DNA from: Cyanidium caldarium
Taxonomy: Eukaryota > Rhodophyta > Bangiophyceae > Cyanidiales > Cyanidiaceae
Assembly: GCA_026184775.1 (NCBI GenBank)
Contig: JANCYW010000006.1
Span: 62,001 to 126,000 of the forward strand
DNA length: 64,000 bases
Direction: 5' to 3'
The notes below the pieces were generated by a model. It was not told where the DNA came from. It searched no databases and worked only from the letters and a program-made list of their open reading frames with translations. A program made the translations under genes and the position numbers. Positions within the stretch are counted from its first letter, which is position 1; each line of letters opens with the position of its first letter. Positions 25,096 to 35,354 of the stretch are shown piece by piece.

Positions 25096-26721
25096 TCACA
25101 AGTTCTTCGAGTCGGTGGGCGGCAGCGTCCTTCCTTTCGGCGGTTGCATTTCTTCTGTGCGTTGTTGCGCGTGCGTCCGCATCCACGACACCAACCGGGC
25201 CGTCGGGCCGGGCGGTGCGGTACGCGGCAGCCGCGGTACCACCTGCGTCTCGATCAGCCGCAACACCTTCAGCAGTTGCTGACCGAAGCGCAAACGCATC
25301 GCGTAGCCGGCCACCTCCAGCACGCTCACCAACAACAGCGCGGTGATGCGCCGCGGTTTGGCGTTCACGACGCGCGCCATCCACGTCCACAACACCGTCA
25401 CGCCGAACGGATTGGCCGCCAGGTGCGGCATTTCCGTCTGGCACATGGCCGCGAACAGACCGATGTAGCCGGCCATGCGCTCGTGGTAGCGCTCCTCGCT
25501 CTCGTCAGCCGATGCGCGCCCCCAGAGTCGCCGCCACGTCTCCGCGTCCATGTCGGTATCGCGTTGGGCGGCGGGAAACACCGGCACCGTATACGGACAG
25601 GCCACGTGAAACTGCGCCATGACCATCTCGCGCAAGCTGGGACATGCCGCGCACAGCGCCACCAGCACGCTGCCCAGCGCGAACGCCGATTCGGTGGACA
25701 GCACCACCTGTCCCTCGCCCTCGCGCACGATGCGCTCCGCGATGCGCAAGTGCACCCAGGCCGCGCTGGGAAGGGAGAGGTCGTCGCTACCGCCCTGTTG
25801 CAGCAACTGCACCAGCAGCTGTGACTTGTCGATGACCGACTCTTCGCTGAGGGCGATCTGGTTCACTGCCAGATTGACGCGCTTCTTCAGCTGGAGCCGG
25901 ACGGCGGTGGCCGCAGTGTCGCGCTCAAACCGTCGAGCGGCCTCCTGCAGGCGGTCGCAAAACTCGAGCGCTCGCCGCCATTCGAGCGCTTCGGGTCGAG
26001 ACGCCAGAGTCGGCGATGGTGCGGTCTTGGCGGGCGGGGATGGTGGCCGCACCGGCCGCACGGGAGACGGCGGCGGAGACGGAGCGATCGATCGGGTGGT
26101 CTCCGCCGGCAGTTGGCGCGATGCCGCCTCGGCCATGCGGGACCGTCTCCTGGCCGCTTCCGCAGCCTCCTCTGCTTGTTCACGCTGGCGCCGCAGCGCC
26201 TCGCGCAGCTGTTGCAAACGCGCCTGCCGTTGTCGTCGTCGCTCATCCTCCTGCGCCTGCAACCAACGCAATCGATCCGCCACGAGCGCGTGGTATCGGA
26301 CAGCGCCAGCTGCGTGATCGGCGGACACCACAAACACACTACCGGCATCTGCGGACACCGAGTCGATATTCAGCGGTTCGCTCAGACGGGCCACCAGCTG
26401 GTCCACAAACTGTTCGTACTGCGCCCGGACCGAGGCGGCAGGGGCGGCGACGTCCACGTTGCGCGCACGCTCTCCGCCGGTGTGCCCGGTCCCCTGTTGC
26501 GTCTGACGCACAAGCGATGGTGTTGCCAGCTGCATACATAACGCGTCGCTTCCCAACGGGTACTCCTCATCGTCGGACGCGCTCTCATCCCCTAACGGCG
26601 CCCAGTACCCGCGGCGGCGTTCCCCGTCGTCCACACGGTCCGCACCTCTCTTCTCCCGTCGTTCCGTCACTTGATCCCCCCGCACACTTTGCTGGTGTCC
26701 GATGCTCCTCACCGCCGCCAT
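25096..26721 (-). CDS. GLE1: GLE1-like nuclear-pore mRNA export factor
   Basis: A 541-residue protein. GLE1 sits at the cytoplasmic face of the nuclear pore and, with IP6, activates the DEAD-box protein Dbp5 to release exported mRNA. Residues about 160-240 form a charged Arg/Gln/Glu coiled coil. The C-terminal 250 residues match the GLE1 fold: ERIVREGEGQVV, FHVACPYTVPVFP, a MAGYIGLFAAMCQTEMPHL block, LWTWMARVVNAKP and LEVAGYAMRLRFGQQLLKVL. The length fits fungal and plant GLE1. The ATG at 26721 is the first one before the conserved part; the frame further upstream overlaps the divergent gene and looks non-coding. Confidence 0.85.
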   Translation of the reverse strand: MAAVRSIGHQQSVRGDQVTERREKRGADRVDDGERRRGYWAPLGDESASDDEEYPLGSDALCMQLATPSLVRQTQQGTGHTGGERARNVDVAAPAASVRAQYEQFVDQLVARLSEPLNIDSVSADAGSVFVVSADHAAGAVRYHALVADRLRWLQAQEDERRRQRQARLQQLREALRRQREQAEEAAEAARRRSRMAEAASRQLPAETTRSIAPSPPPSPVRPVRPPSPPAKTAPSPTLASRPEALEWRRALEFCDRLQEAARRFERDTAATAVRLQLKKRVNLAVNQIALSEESVIDKSQLLVQLLQQGGSDDLSLPSAAWVHLRIAERIVREGEGQVVLSTESAFALGSVLVALCAACPSLREMVMAQFHVACPYTVPVFPAAQRDTDMDAETWRRLWGRASADESEERYHERMAGYIGLFAAMCQTEMPHLAANPFGVTVLWTWMARVVNAKPRRITALLLVSVLEVAGYAMRLRFGQQLLKVLRLIETQVVPRLPRTAPPGPTARLVSWMRTHAQQRTEEMQPPKGRTLPPTDSKNL

Positions 26722-26924
26722 CGAGATCCCCTCCGTCGTCTGTTCATGAGTCCATTCAGGTGACCTCCCGTCTGCTCGTCCTGCGACGTGCCCGTCCCGA
26801 CGACCCGACGAGCGACCGACGGGCGACGCGTGGCAACGACGTGTCGCGTCGGAGGAGACGGCATGCGGGCGCCATGACCCGGCTGGAGGGTGGACTCCAT
26901 AAAAGTGGATAGCGACGTAATGAG
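26722..26924. promoter_or_regulatory. Divergent promoter, GLE1 / unknown 1300-residue gene
   Basis: These 203 bp between opposite ATGs must serve both genes. No clear motif is seen. Confidence 0.45.
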
Positions 26925-29900
26925 ATGGGCGACCAGGACCGATTCGTGGTCGGAGAGCAGCGGGCGATGGATGGGCGCCTGCTTGACGGACCGTGGTGGT
27001 TGCCGTCGACCCGAGTGCGGCTGGCGCTGCGGGGCCGATTCGGACACTGGTGCACCGACGGCGCACTGGACGGGGCGTCCTCAAGCCGTGACGCCTCGGG
27101 GGTACGGGAGATGTTGGTGCTGGTGCGCGACTCGGATGTGACGTTTGCAGAGACGGTGAACGGCACCGTGGTGGCTCGCTTCGCGGCCAACGCACTGCCC
27201 GGTATGGACAGCATGGCCGAGGTGCGGGTGATCGGCGCCACAGTTGCCGCTGGGACGTTGCGCGACGCCTTGTTGTTGTTGGTGTCGTCCACCTGGATGG
27301 CCTGGGATGGACGACGCGAACCGCAACCGATGCGATTGTATGAGATGTGGCTGGACGAGACCGGCGCGGCGGACGCGCAGGCCATGAAACAAGATGCCGG
27401 CGCTCGAGCCAGTTTGGAGCGGGCGCACTGGCCCGCCGTGGCCGATGGACACGGCGGTATCATGTCGCAGACGACGCAAGTGACGGCGATACCGGGAGAT
27501 GAACGGCGGGGACGCTCCCCGAGCTCCCCGAGCGCCAGCGCGCCATCGACGCGGCCACTGCACACTTTCGTGTACGTGTGCACCACAGCCGCACCGGTGG
27601 CCGTGTGCTTGTGGGCCCATGCTGCATCGGCGCCGTTCCATTTTCGTCTGCTCGGGGCGAGCCGCGTGGCCGAACCGCCTCAGAACAGCTGTCCGCGGCT
27701 GCTGCGCGACGTCAGCAAGCAGTTGCCGCACTGGGTCGGCTGCATCCAGTGCCCGTGCTCGTTTTGTGCGCAACACACCACCGTCACCAACGCGTTGGTG
27801 CATTGCCTCCTGCTGTACGACAACCTCGCCTACCGTATCCGCTGGCGGCTGCAGCCGCACGCCACCGGTGAGGGCGATGACGACGAGCCGCTACATTTCT
27901 GGGACGCGGTCGTCTTGCACGATGTGCACTCGCCCGATACGCTGTCGTCGTTCAGCGACATAGCTACCAATGCGGTGAACCGATGGGAGCGCCGATGTCG
28001 CCACCGCCTGCCGTTCCGAGACATGGGCGATGCGCCGGTGCGCAAACATTCGCTGGTGCTGCTCGGGGTGCAGCTGCCGTGTCTGAATCGCGAGGTGTTG
28101 CGCAGCGATGGCACCGCACCGCGGGCCGCTGCGCGTCGGGCGCGTCGGCCGCCGTGGACGCGGAGTGCCGAACCGGACGACTTTGTGTGGAACCTGGACC
28201 TGGCAGATGTGCGGCGGGTAGCGCCGTCGACGGCCGCAGCGACGGAGCCGCCGCGCGTCTGCTGTCTGGACGCGCACCATCGCGTGGCCTTCTACGTGCT
28301 CCAGCCCGGAATGACGTCGCCGGTGTATCGACGCACGAATCCGCCGCAGCGCCTGACCGGCTTGCATCCCGCCGAGGACGCGTTGGCGTTTGTCACCGAC
28401 GACGCCGTGGTCACCTCGTTCGGGAGGCGAGTGCCGTTCTCGCCGCCGAACACGGCGTCGGAGATGACGTCGCTGGTGCCCGGGGCGGATGTGTTCACTC
28501 GGCACGCGGTGATGATGCCGTCGGAGCACACCGATGGAAAGCACGCGCCTGACAACACGGCCACGGGTGATGCGTTGCTGGTGACGGTGGCGGAACGTCC
28601 GGCTGCGTCTCCTGCGGTGAATGCGCACTATATGTTGCGATCGACGACGGTGGGCATGGCACTGCGCCCGTGTCACTTTCAGCATCCACTGCCGGGCGCT
28701 CCGGCACGGGTGTTTCGGTTGGGCGTCGGTGCAGTGTCGCGACTGTTGGTGGCGTACGATATGCCCGAGCAGCGGACGGTGGTGTTGCGGTTGGAGGTGC
28801 ATGACGGCAGCAGCATCCGCTGCGCCGAGGACACTGACGCGGATCACGCTCTGGAAACCGCGGATACCACGCTGGCGGTGGTGCATCTGCCGCACAGCGC
28901 CATGGCCGTGCAGGTATGTGCACGCTCGTGGCGTGTGGTGCGGGCCAGCGCCGACCGGCACCTGGAGTGCCGACAACAGGTGGTGGTGCCGGAAGCACAT
29001 CAGCGCCTCGACTGCTTGGCGGTGCACGACGAGCGCCTGCTCGCGTACACCGTCGGCCATCGCCTGTATGTGTATCAGCGGGCGGCGCCGGGAGCGCAGT
29101 CGGATGATACCGACGAGGTGTTTGTGCCGTGTGCTGCCATATCGCTACGGTCAACGAGCTCTTGTCTGCTGCTCACGGCGGAGTGTATTCGCGTGTGGAG
29201 CTGGGACGCTGTGCACTCGCAACGCATTCCGTATCGCTGGGACGTCGACGGCCGTTTCCGAGGCATACAGGACCACAGCGCTGACGGAGGTGGGGCGACG
29301 GAGGCGCCGTTTTCGTATCGGCAGGTGGTGCGGGCGGCGTTGTCGTTGGCGCGCACCGGCACCGAATTGTTGTTCCTGGAGGACGGTGCTGTGGTCGTCA
29401 ACGGGCAGCGGCCAGAGCGTCTGGGCGGTGTCATGGCGACCTTCGAAACGGTCTCGGAGGCGTTTCACGGCACGGTGCCGACGTCGTCGCTGTTCGCGGC
29501 GGGCGCCGGATGCGTGCGGCTATCAGCCGCTGCCGACTCGGCACGGACCAACGCCGCCGACCTGGACATGTGCTTGGTGGTGGCCGGCGGTAACGTGTGG
29601 GCGTGGATGGAATGTGCAGACGGCTCGTCGTCCTCGCGCGGGCCATCGCCGGTGCAACGACGGCTGGCGCCAGTGTGGGTCGGTGATCCACAGCGACGCC
29701 CTGTGCGCAGCCTGACGTGGATGCCGCTATCGCACGGTGCCGAGGCGGCGACGTTGGCGTTCGTGTGGCTCCACGCCGACAATATGCTGTGTGGCGGTGT
29801 GTTGGACACGTCGCTGGCGGCGCGCCGGGCAGAGCGGCCGCTGTCGGTCGGCGAACCGGATCGCCTGTGCTACGAGCCGATCACCGGGTGGGTGTTGGTG

Positions 29901-29979
29901 CTGGCGGATGGCGGCGTGCAGGCGTTCGACCCGCTGCGGTTGGAGTCGCGGGGCAGCATTCTGTCGATACCGGATGCTG

Positions 29980-30011
<32 letters not shown>

Positions 30012-30827
30012 CGTATCGTGGACGTGGCCGTGCCCCCGCGGGCGCATGCGGTCACGAAGCAGGCAGCGCCCGCGGGCGGTGTCATTCTGGCATTGTCGGA
30101 CGAGGGATTCGCGTGGTACCGCACCGTGCGACGCGGGGAGCCACCGAGCGATACTTCATGGCAGCGGCTGCCGCGGACACCATGTCCGATCGAGGGACAA
30201 CAACGCCAACGCGCCGTCTCACCGGATGAAGTGGGCGAGCCGCTGCGGTTCGGACGTTCGCTGGTGGACGACTGCGTACTGCTGATCCGGGCAACGTGCG
30301 GCGGGTACTGCTTCGAGGCGTGGCACTGTCCGCTGGCAGCCTGCGCCCAAGACGTTGCCGCCGCTGGCCCGCGTTGCCTGGCGCATTCATGTCGTCCGGA
30401 CACGTTGATGTACGCGTTCGACCCGGAATCGCGGCCGATCACCCTGTTGGCGGTGACCGAAGGGCGCGCATGCGTCGTGTACGGCGCGGCATCGGGCGAT
30501 CTGCTGCGTCCGCCGTTCCGTCCCGGCCAAAACGTCGAGCTGTGGTGCAACAACGCCTGTGATGCCACGCAATGGCTGGCGAGCGCCGACCGCCATCTGC
30601 TGGTGCAGCGGGGGGCGCAAGCTGAGGTGCTGGCGGTAGATGTGGACGGCAGTTTGTCGCCCGCAGGCAGCATCCGCGCATGGCCGATGTTTCGCCACCT
30701 CCTCTCCTACTCCTTCCGGGCGTCCTGGCCGATGCGTCGCGTCGGGGAGGAGGAGCATGGGGGTGTCTCGGGGCGACATGCTGCCGCCTTCTCCGACAAT
30801 GCCTGGTGCTACCTGCACCAGACGTAA
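26925..30827 (+). CDS. Unknown large protein, possibly beta-propeller type
   Basis: A 1300-residue protein of no family I recognise. It has no membrane segment. Many short stretches of alternating hydrophobic residues end in Trp or are followed by Asp/Gly (for example CIRVWSWDAVHSQ, FLEDGAVVVNGQR), which suggests repeated beta-sheet blades like those of nucleoporin or DDB1/CPSF-type scaffolds. There is a Cys-rich spot IQCPCSFCAQH near residue 278. A poly-Ser run near residue 1022 is encoded by a TCG repeat. The start ATG at 26925 is the first in frame, and the stop is at 30825-30827. A nuclear scaffold role is only a guess. Confidence 0.75.
29984..30008 (+). repeat. TCG trinucleotide repeat coding for poly-Ser
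   Basis: About eight TCG units in frame within the unknown 1300-residue gene. It encodes a serine run just after IPDAAS. Confidence 0.9.
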
Positions 30828-31039
30828 ATGGGGAGGCAGATAGAGAGACAGCTCTGGGGTGTGCGAGGAGCGTTGCCGAGGAGGTGAAAATGCCCCCTGT
30901 CGAGGAGCCCCCTGCTTGAACGGAAGTGCCGTTGCTCGCGCCAACGTTTTTCCTGCCCCGCGGTTCCGCCGTTGTCGTGCAGGTTGGCACACGAGACCAG
31001 CACCGTCGTAAAGCGTTGCAAGTTTTCCAGACGCAATCC

Positions 31040-31456
31040 ATGAAGTACAGACGTCGGGGACTGCCGTCCTCTCCGCCAGAGCTGTCCCGCTACGGCGCCG
31101 ACGAGCGCGAGGAGGGCCTCCCCGCGTACGGCGGCCACGACGACACGGCGGCATGGTGGGCGGTGTCGAGGCCTGTACGGAAGCGCATCGTGAGGTGGCG
31201 GCTATTTTGGCTCTTCGCCAGCGTGGGGGCCGTGTGGATTTTATACCACTTGATGGGCAACGTCCATCGGTTGGTGGTGTGGACGCGCAACCCGCTGCGC
31301 ACCGTCACCTCGCCGTTCTCGTACGAGGACGCGCCGTTGGAAGCACAACGGCGAGCGCAGCTGCGGCTGGAGGAGGCCCGCCGCCTTCAGTATGGGATGA
31401 CGGGGCGGTGGCAGCCGCGGGCGACTTGCCGTGACGCGCGGAACCGGCTGTCCTGA
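31040..31456 (+). CDS. Unknown small single-span membrane protein
   Basis: A 138-residue protein. The N-terminal 55 residues are hydrophilic. A basic flank (RKRIVRWR) leads into one hydrophobic helix LFWLFASVGAVWILYHLM, followed by a charged Arg/Glu/Gln helix (AQRRAQLRLEEARRLQ). It resembles small tail-side ER or mitochondrial membrane proteins but matches none I know. The ATG at 31040 (MKYRRRGLPS) was chosen over the frame's longer version from 30926, whose leader looks like untranslated sequence. It converges on RRP15 with 85 bp between stops. Confidence 0.6.
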   Translation: MKYRRRGLPSSPPELSRYGADEREEGLPAYGGHDDTAAWWAVSRPVRKRIVRWRLFWLFASVGAVWILYHLMGNVHRLVVWTRNPLRTVTSPFSYEDAPLEAQRRAQLRLEEARRLQYGMTGRWQPRATCRDARNRLS

Positions 31457-31541
31457 CCATCGCCAAGGGTGCGCTATCCCCCCGTAACAGCTCCATCCGT
31501 TCAGGGCCACCCATCCCAGCACTGCGCCTCGGTAACCTTTT

Positions 31542-32108
31542 CTAGTTCTCCTCGTTCGCGTCGTCCTGCAGGAGAAAGCGATCCGACAGGGCCCGCCAGC
31601 CGCCGCTGACACTGCCATCCGCCGGCGCAGCGCTGGATACCGCTGCATTCCGTGCCCGCTCCAGACGCTGTCGGCGTTCTCGTTCGTGCGCATCCTGCTC
31701 CACCGACGCCCGTATTTGATGCTCCCGGAACGCATTAAACAACTGCACCACGCCGCGCGTGGCGGTCAGCCGCAGTCGCTGCTCGCGCTCCTCGTCCGGC
31801 TGTGACACGTCCAACACCACGTGTCCCAACTGACGACACGTACGTTGCGCTCGTCGCACCACCTCCCGCCACTGTTGTAGCTGACGGGCGTCGTCCCCCG
31901 CGGCATCGGTGGTGGCCACGGCAGTGTCCGGTCGGGGGCGTTTTCGGATCGGCCGCTCCGGCCGGTTCTCGGCACCGCGCGCCGTGTGCCGCACTGCGTC
32001 CCGCACCGCAAGCACCAGTCTCTCCCGATCCTTCTCTGTTATAGAAACCTCCTGTTTGTGAAGTTCATTCGACATTGGCTTGGCTTCCTCCTTTACATCG
32101 GTCGTCAT
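31542..32108 (-). CDS. RRP15: RRP15-like ribosome biogenesis factor
   Basis: A 188-residue nucleolar-type protein. The signature is RLTATRGVVQLFNAFREHQ (residues about 125-143), almost the same as the Rrp15 block RIATRGVVQLFNAVQKHQ that I recall from other eukaryotes. A basic patch RPIRKRPRP follows an acidic N-terminus. Rrp15 is needed for processing of the 27S pre-rRNA and assembly of 60S subunits. The C-terminal half is charged helix. The ATG at 32108 was used (the frame's 32117 start is GTG), and a second ATG 11 codons later is possible. Confidence 0.8.
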   Translation of the reverse strand: MTTDVKEEAKPMSNELHKQEVSITEKDRERLVLAVRDAVRHTARGAENRPERPIRKRPRPDTAVATTDAAGDDARQLQQWREVVRRAQRTCRQLGHVVLDVSQPDEEREQRLRLTATRGVVQLFNAFREHQIRASVEQDAHERERRQRLERARNAAVSSAAPADGSVSGGWRALSDRFLLQDDANEEN

Positions 32109-32604
32109 CGCGTGCACCGCGTTTCACGGCCGTCCAATCGCAACCGACGCTCGCCGCGGTGAGGTTGCCAGTCCGGCCGCGGACCGCCCGAGTGCCCGGC
32201 AAACAACACGGATCGAAGAACGCATCCAGGTGCACCGAGGCAGTGACATACCACCGCATACTGTCTTGGTGATGCTCCGATGGTTTACATACCCTCCCAC
32301 GATACATTGCGGGCATACGCTCCGTGTCGTTGTACCCGAAGACACGGATCGGAGCGGGTGCGCCTCTGCCACCATAGCATACAGGAAACGCCCACGAATA
32401 GTTTCCAAACGAGCTGTTGCTGTGCTGGATGTTCGCAACCATACACAGCCACAGCGACACAAATGAGACGGTGTCCATGCTCCCGGTCCAAGCACTGTCC
32501 CGTCTACACGTCGGAATTTCCACCGCTGTTCATACACACACACACACCCCTGTTCTGCAATGACGCTCCTCTGACAGCGCATCCCGCGGCACCCAGCGAC
32601 TGGC
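32109..32604. other. Gap with a doubtful 137-codon ORF and a CA tract
   Basis: About 500 bp between RRP15 and the next gene, less GC-rich than its surroundings. On the minus strand, 32478-32065 is an open frame starting with ATG. It encodes a short hydrophobic N-terminus (VSFVSLWLCMVANI), two N-glycosylation-like sites and several Cys, and it overlaps the RRP15 start by 44 bp. A CA tract (GT on that strand) lies about 50 bp upstream, at 32525-32543. No homologue is recognised, so it may be chance. Confidence 0.3.
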
Positions 32605-33679
32605 TCATTTGCCCGGCGGCTGGAAGCGCACATCGCGGCACTGCGGGTTGGGAGCACGCACCGGAGGTGACACGCCGATTTCGCCCACCTTGGTCGGGGT
32701 GCCAAAAGCCCAGTTACCGTAATAGCGCACCAGCAGCGGCGATGCGGAGGCGGTGGACGGGATGGGCACGGCGTGGGCGTGCGAGGCGGAGATGCGCGGC
32801 GGCAGCGCCGGAGACTCCATCTCCGCCGACTCGTCCACCCGAAACGTCGACTGCCATGCACACCATTCCGATGGTGTCGCCGCCGCATTCGTTGATGACG
32901 ACGACGGCGGTGGGGTCATGGGGCGCAGTGCCGCCCCGGAGCCGACGCGCGATAACGACGTCGCCGCGGGCTGCGGACTGCCGCGCCTCACGCCGCTGCC
33001 CCGCCACGCCTCCACCCCCGTCGGTGGACGTGAAGAATCGAAGGCAGTGGCGGCGGCGTTGGTGGCGGCGGCAGCACCAGAAAGCGGCAGCGACGTGACG
33101 CTGGGCGCCATATCGGTAGCGGCGGCTGCCGCGAAACACGCTAGCGGACGACGCGGTCGGGGACACCGCAGCTCGGGCACGGCCGTCAACCGGCGCAACG
33201 CACCCGGCGAGCTGTCGCGTGCTCGTGAGCCCATTGCAGACCCACCGCATCCCGAAGGCGACGGTGACCGCGACCGCGACCGCGACGGGCGCATGGAAGC
33301 GGTGGACGACGAGCGCGAAGTGGGGTGCGACTCGCACGACGACGAGCCCATGGACCCAGTGGTGGCCGCCACGGTGGCAGTCGCTGCCGCCAAAGCGTTG
33401 GATGCAGGCACTGACGCACCGACGGCGTTTCCGGGGATGAATTCTCGCCCACCGCCAAGCACCATGAACGGACGAGGAGCGCGTCGAGCGGACGGTGGCG
33501 TGGCCCACCTCACCGGGAACGGTTGCGGGAGCCTCGTTGAACGCCTGCGGCAGCGGTGATGTGACGCGGTGGGTATCGGGCGATGGGCGTAGAGGTGGGC
33601 GTCCGCGCCTGCCGACGGGGAGCACCGCTCGGCCGAAGTTGTTGCGTGGCTCGTGGGCACGCGCGCCAAGACTCGGCAT
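32605..33679 (-). CDS. Unknown Ala/Ser-rich protein, probably one 70-nt intron
   Basis: Two minus-strand frames overlap here. The first reads well before about 33514 and the second after about 33443. They join if complement 33444-33513 is an intron. It begins GTGAGG and ends GCGAG, and removing its 70 nt places codon G|AA across the junction (VP-E-FIPGNAV). The model is exon 1 33679-33514 and exon 2 33443-32605, 334 residues. The protein has a low-complexity Ala/Ser/Arg middle with an Arg-Ser-Arg-Ser-Pro stretch. The better composed end (YYGNWAFGTPTKVGEIG) looks coding. The family is unknown. No strong branch-point sequence is visible. A single-frame gene or a sequencing frameshift are alternatives. 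Confidence 0.4.
33444..33513 (-). other. Candidate spliceosomal intron (70 nt)
   Basis: On the minus strand it starts GTGAGG, ends GCGAG and contains a pyrimidine-rich stretch (cgctcctcgtccgttc) about 20 nt before the acceptor. It is inferred only from the frame change; there is no transcript evidence. Confidence 0.35.
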
Positions 33680-33984
33680 GGCTGCAGGCGCGCCGGCGCG
33701 CAGCTCGCCGAATGCACCGACCCCCAGGCTCTCTTCCGAGAATGTACGAAATGGGTCAATATGCGACAGATTGAAATGGTGAGGGTTTACCGTCGAGTCA
33801 CCGACGGTCAGGGCGAACGTTGCGCGCACGCAACACCGTGCATCCGAACCACGCGTATGGAACGTATTCCCGCCACGCACACACACAAACACCTACTCAT
33901 CGATCACGCTCTCCGCTGCACACCGCCAACCAGCTAAACGTCTCTCCCCTCTTCGCCTCTCATTCCTCCAGACTCCTCCGACGC

Positions 33985-35058
33985 TTATCGACGCGGTTGT
34001 GTTTTCTGACCGCCCGCTGGAGCGGTCCTCGGCTGACCGAATCGCGTCTGCAACGAGGTGTACACCCAGAAAAAGATCGCGCTGGACGGCCCGATGTATA
34101 CCACTCGCGGCACCACGCCGCGCATCAGCGCCAGCGGCTCGGTGCGCAGCAGGCGCCACAGCGCATCGGCGGCGTTGCGGTACTCGCGGCCGGTCATTAG
34201 GCGCGTCTTGATCACATCCAGCGGGTTGGTGATGGTGGCGGTGAGCGAGCCGGCTATCGCACCCACCAGCACATTCTCGCCGGATGTCAATGCGCGGCCG
34301 TGATTGCGTTCCCAGCGCTCGCGAAGATCCTCAAACAGCAGCAGCTGGATGGTGCGGAAGGGCACGTCGCGGGCGATCTGCCCGGTGTAACCCTGATAGA
34401 ACCCGGCCAATCCGCGTCGTTGCCACACCCGCGCCGCCGCCTGCAGCACATGGCCGGAGTGGTCGTGCGCTGCCTGCATCTGCTGCTTCACCACTTCGCT
34501 GGGCGTCAGCCATAGCGAACCGGTGAGGTCGCCCAGAGCGGCGGCCACCACCCAGCGCAGTTTGCGGGAATGTATCCCGGCGCGCTCCAGCAACTGTTTG
34601 TAGGTCTCGTACGAGCCGAAAGTCAGCGCGCCGTACGGTGTCTGCCCTATTAGAGTGGATGTGACACCCGCATACCAGTTGCCGCGTTGCACTGCCGTCC
34701 GGAGCAGCGCGCCCGCCGAGCTCGTCGCCCCCACCGGCGCCGCCTGCAAGCGCGTCTTGAGCGTGTCCAGCGGATACATAACCAGCACCGACACCGCTCG
34801 TGCCACTGCCGACGCCACCAGAGACATACGATTGGTGCGCAGGGCGGCGGCAAACTCGAGACACACCTCCCGCAGCAGCGCGCCAGCGTCGAGCCCGGCC
34901 GTCGACAGGGATGCATCCACCGACCGGGGAGCGGCGATGGCCGTAGCGGGTGAATGAACGGCAGTGGCCAAGGCGTCGCGTCGCCGGGAGAGCGACGTAA
35001 CCTGAACAGCTGCACACGCCACGACACTCCGGCGAATTCGATAGGTATCTTTCTGCAT
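33985..35058 (-). CDS. Mitochondrial carrier, S-adenosylmethionine-carrier type
   Basis: A 357-residue mitochondrial carrier family protein with three repeats and their signature motifs: YPLDTLKTRLQ (about residue 110), TPSEVVKQQMQ (about 190) and NPLDVIKTRL (about 285). The second motif and the blocks FYQGYTGQIARDVPFRTIQ and RGVVPRVVYIGPSSAIFF closely follow plant and animal SAM carriers, which import S-adenosylmethionine into mitochondria or plastids. A 95-residue N-terminal extension is Ala/Arg/Ser-rich, so plastid envelope targeting is possible. The ATG at 35058 is the first before this leader. A GA/CA tract (GT/CT on the coding strand) lies about 130 bp upstream. Confidence 0.85.
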   Translation of the reverse strand: MQKDTYRIRRSVVACAAVQVTSLSRRRDALATAVHSPATAIAAPRSVDASLSTAGLDAGALLREVCLEFAAALRTNRMSLVASAVARAVSVLVMYPLDTLKTRLQAAPVGATSSAGALLRTAVQRGNWYAGVTSTLIGQTPYGALTFGSYETYKQLLERAGIHSRKLRWVVAAALGDLTGSLWLTPSEVVKQQMQAAHDHSGHVLQAAARVWQRRGLAGFYQGYTGQIARDVPFRTIQLLLFEDLRERWERNHGRALTSGENVLVGAIAGSLTATITNPLDVIKTRLMTGREYRNAADALWRLLRTEPLALMRGVVPRVVYIGPSSAIFFWVYTSLQTRFGQPRTAPAGGQKTQPRR

Positions 35059-35188
35059 TCTTCTACGTTTGTCGGTGATCTGCACGCCGGCCGGTGAGAA
35101 CCCGCCTTGCGCGAGCTGCACGCGCAACGCATCGGCCGGCTGGCCGCCCGAGACGCGGCACGCGGGATGAGGTGGTTCGCGAAAAGGG

Positions 35189-35210
35189 CACACACAGAGA
35201 GAGAGAGAGA
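35189..35210 (-). repeat. CA/GA dinucleotide tract upstream of the SAM-type carrier
   Basis: GCACACACAGAGAGAGAGAG on the plus strand; on the carrier's coding strand it reads CT then GT repeats, about 130 bp before its ATG. Confidence 0.85.
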
Positions 35211-35354
35211 GCGCGCGCGGAGGAGAAGATGAGGACATCTTATGGGTACGGAACCAAGTTGTCGGTGGAGGAAACGTCAACCACGCGGTGGCACTGCAAA
35301 GAGTCCGGGCAAAGCCCCATCCGATCGCGAACGTTGCCGCCTCACCGGCTCTAT

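Noticed and set aside
24985-25824. 279-codon plus-strand frame opposite GLE1
   Set aside because: Gln/His/Arg string; the GLE1 C-terminal domain is clear on the other strand.
27891-29060. 389-codon minus-strand frame opposite the unknown 1300-residue gene
   Set aside because: Very rich in Arg, His and Gln, as other shadows. The plus frame has balanced composition and a proper start and stop.
32753-33559. 268-codon plus-strand frame opposite the candidate spliced gene
   Set aside because: It is Asp/Ala/Gly-rich and begins with GTG (ATG at 32762). I prefer the minus model because its C-terminal 90 residues look coding, but this is not settled.
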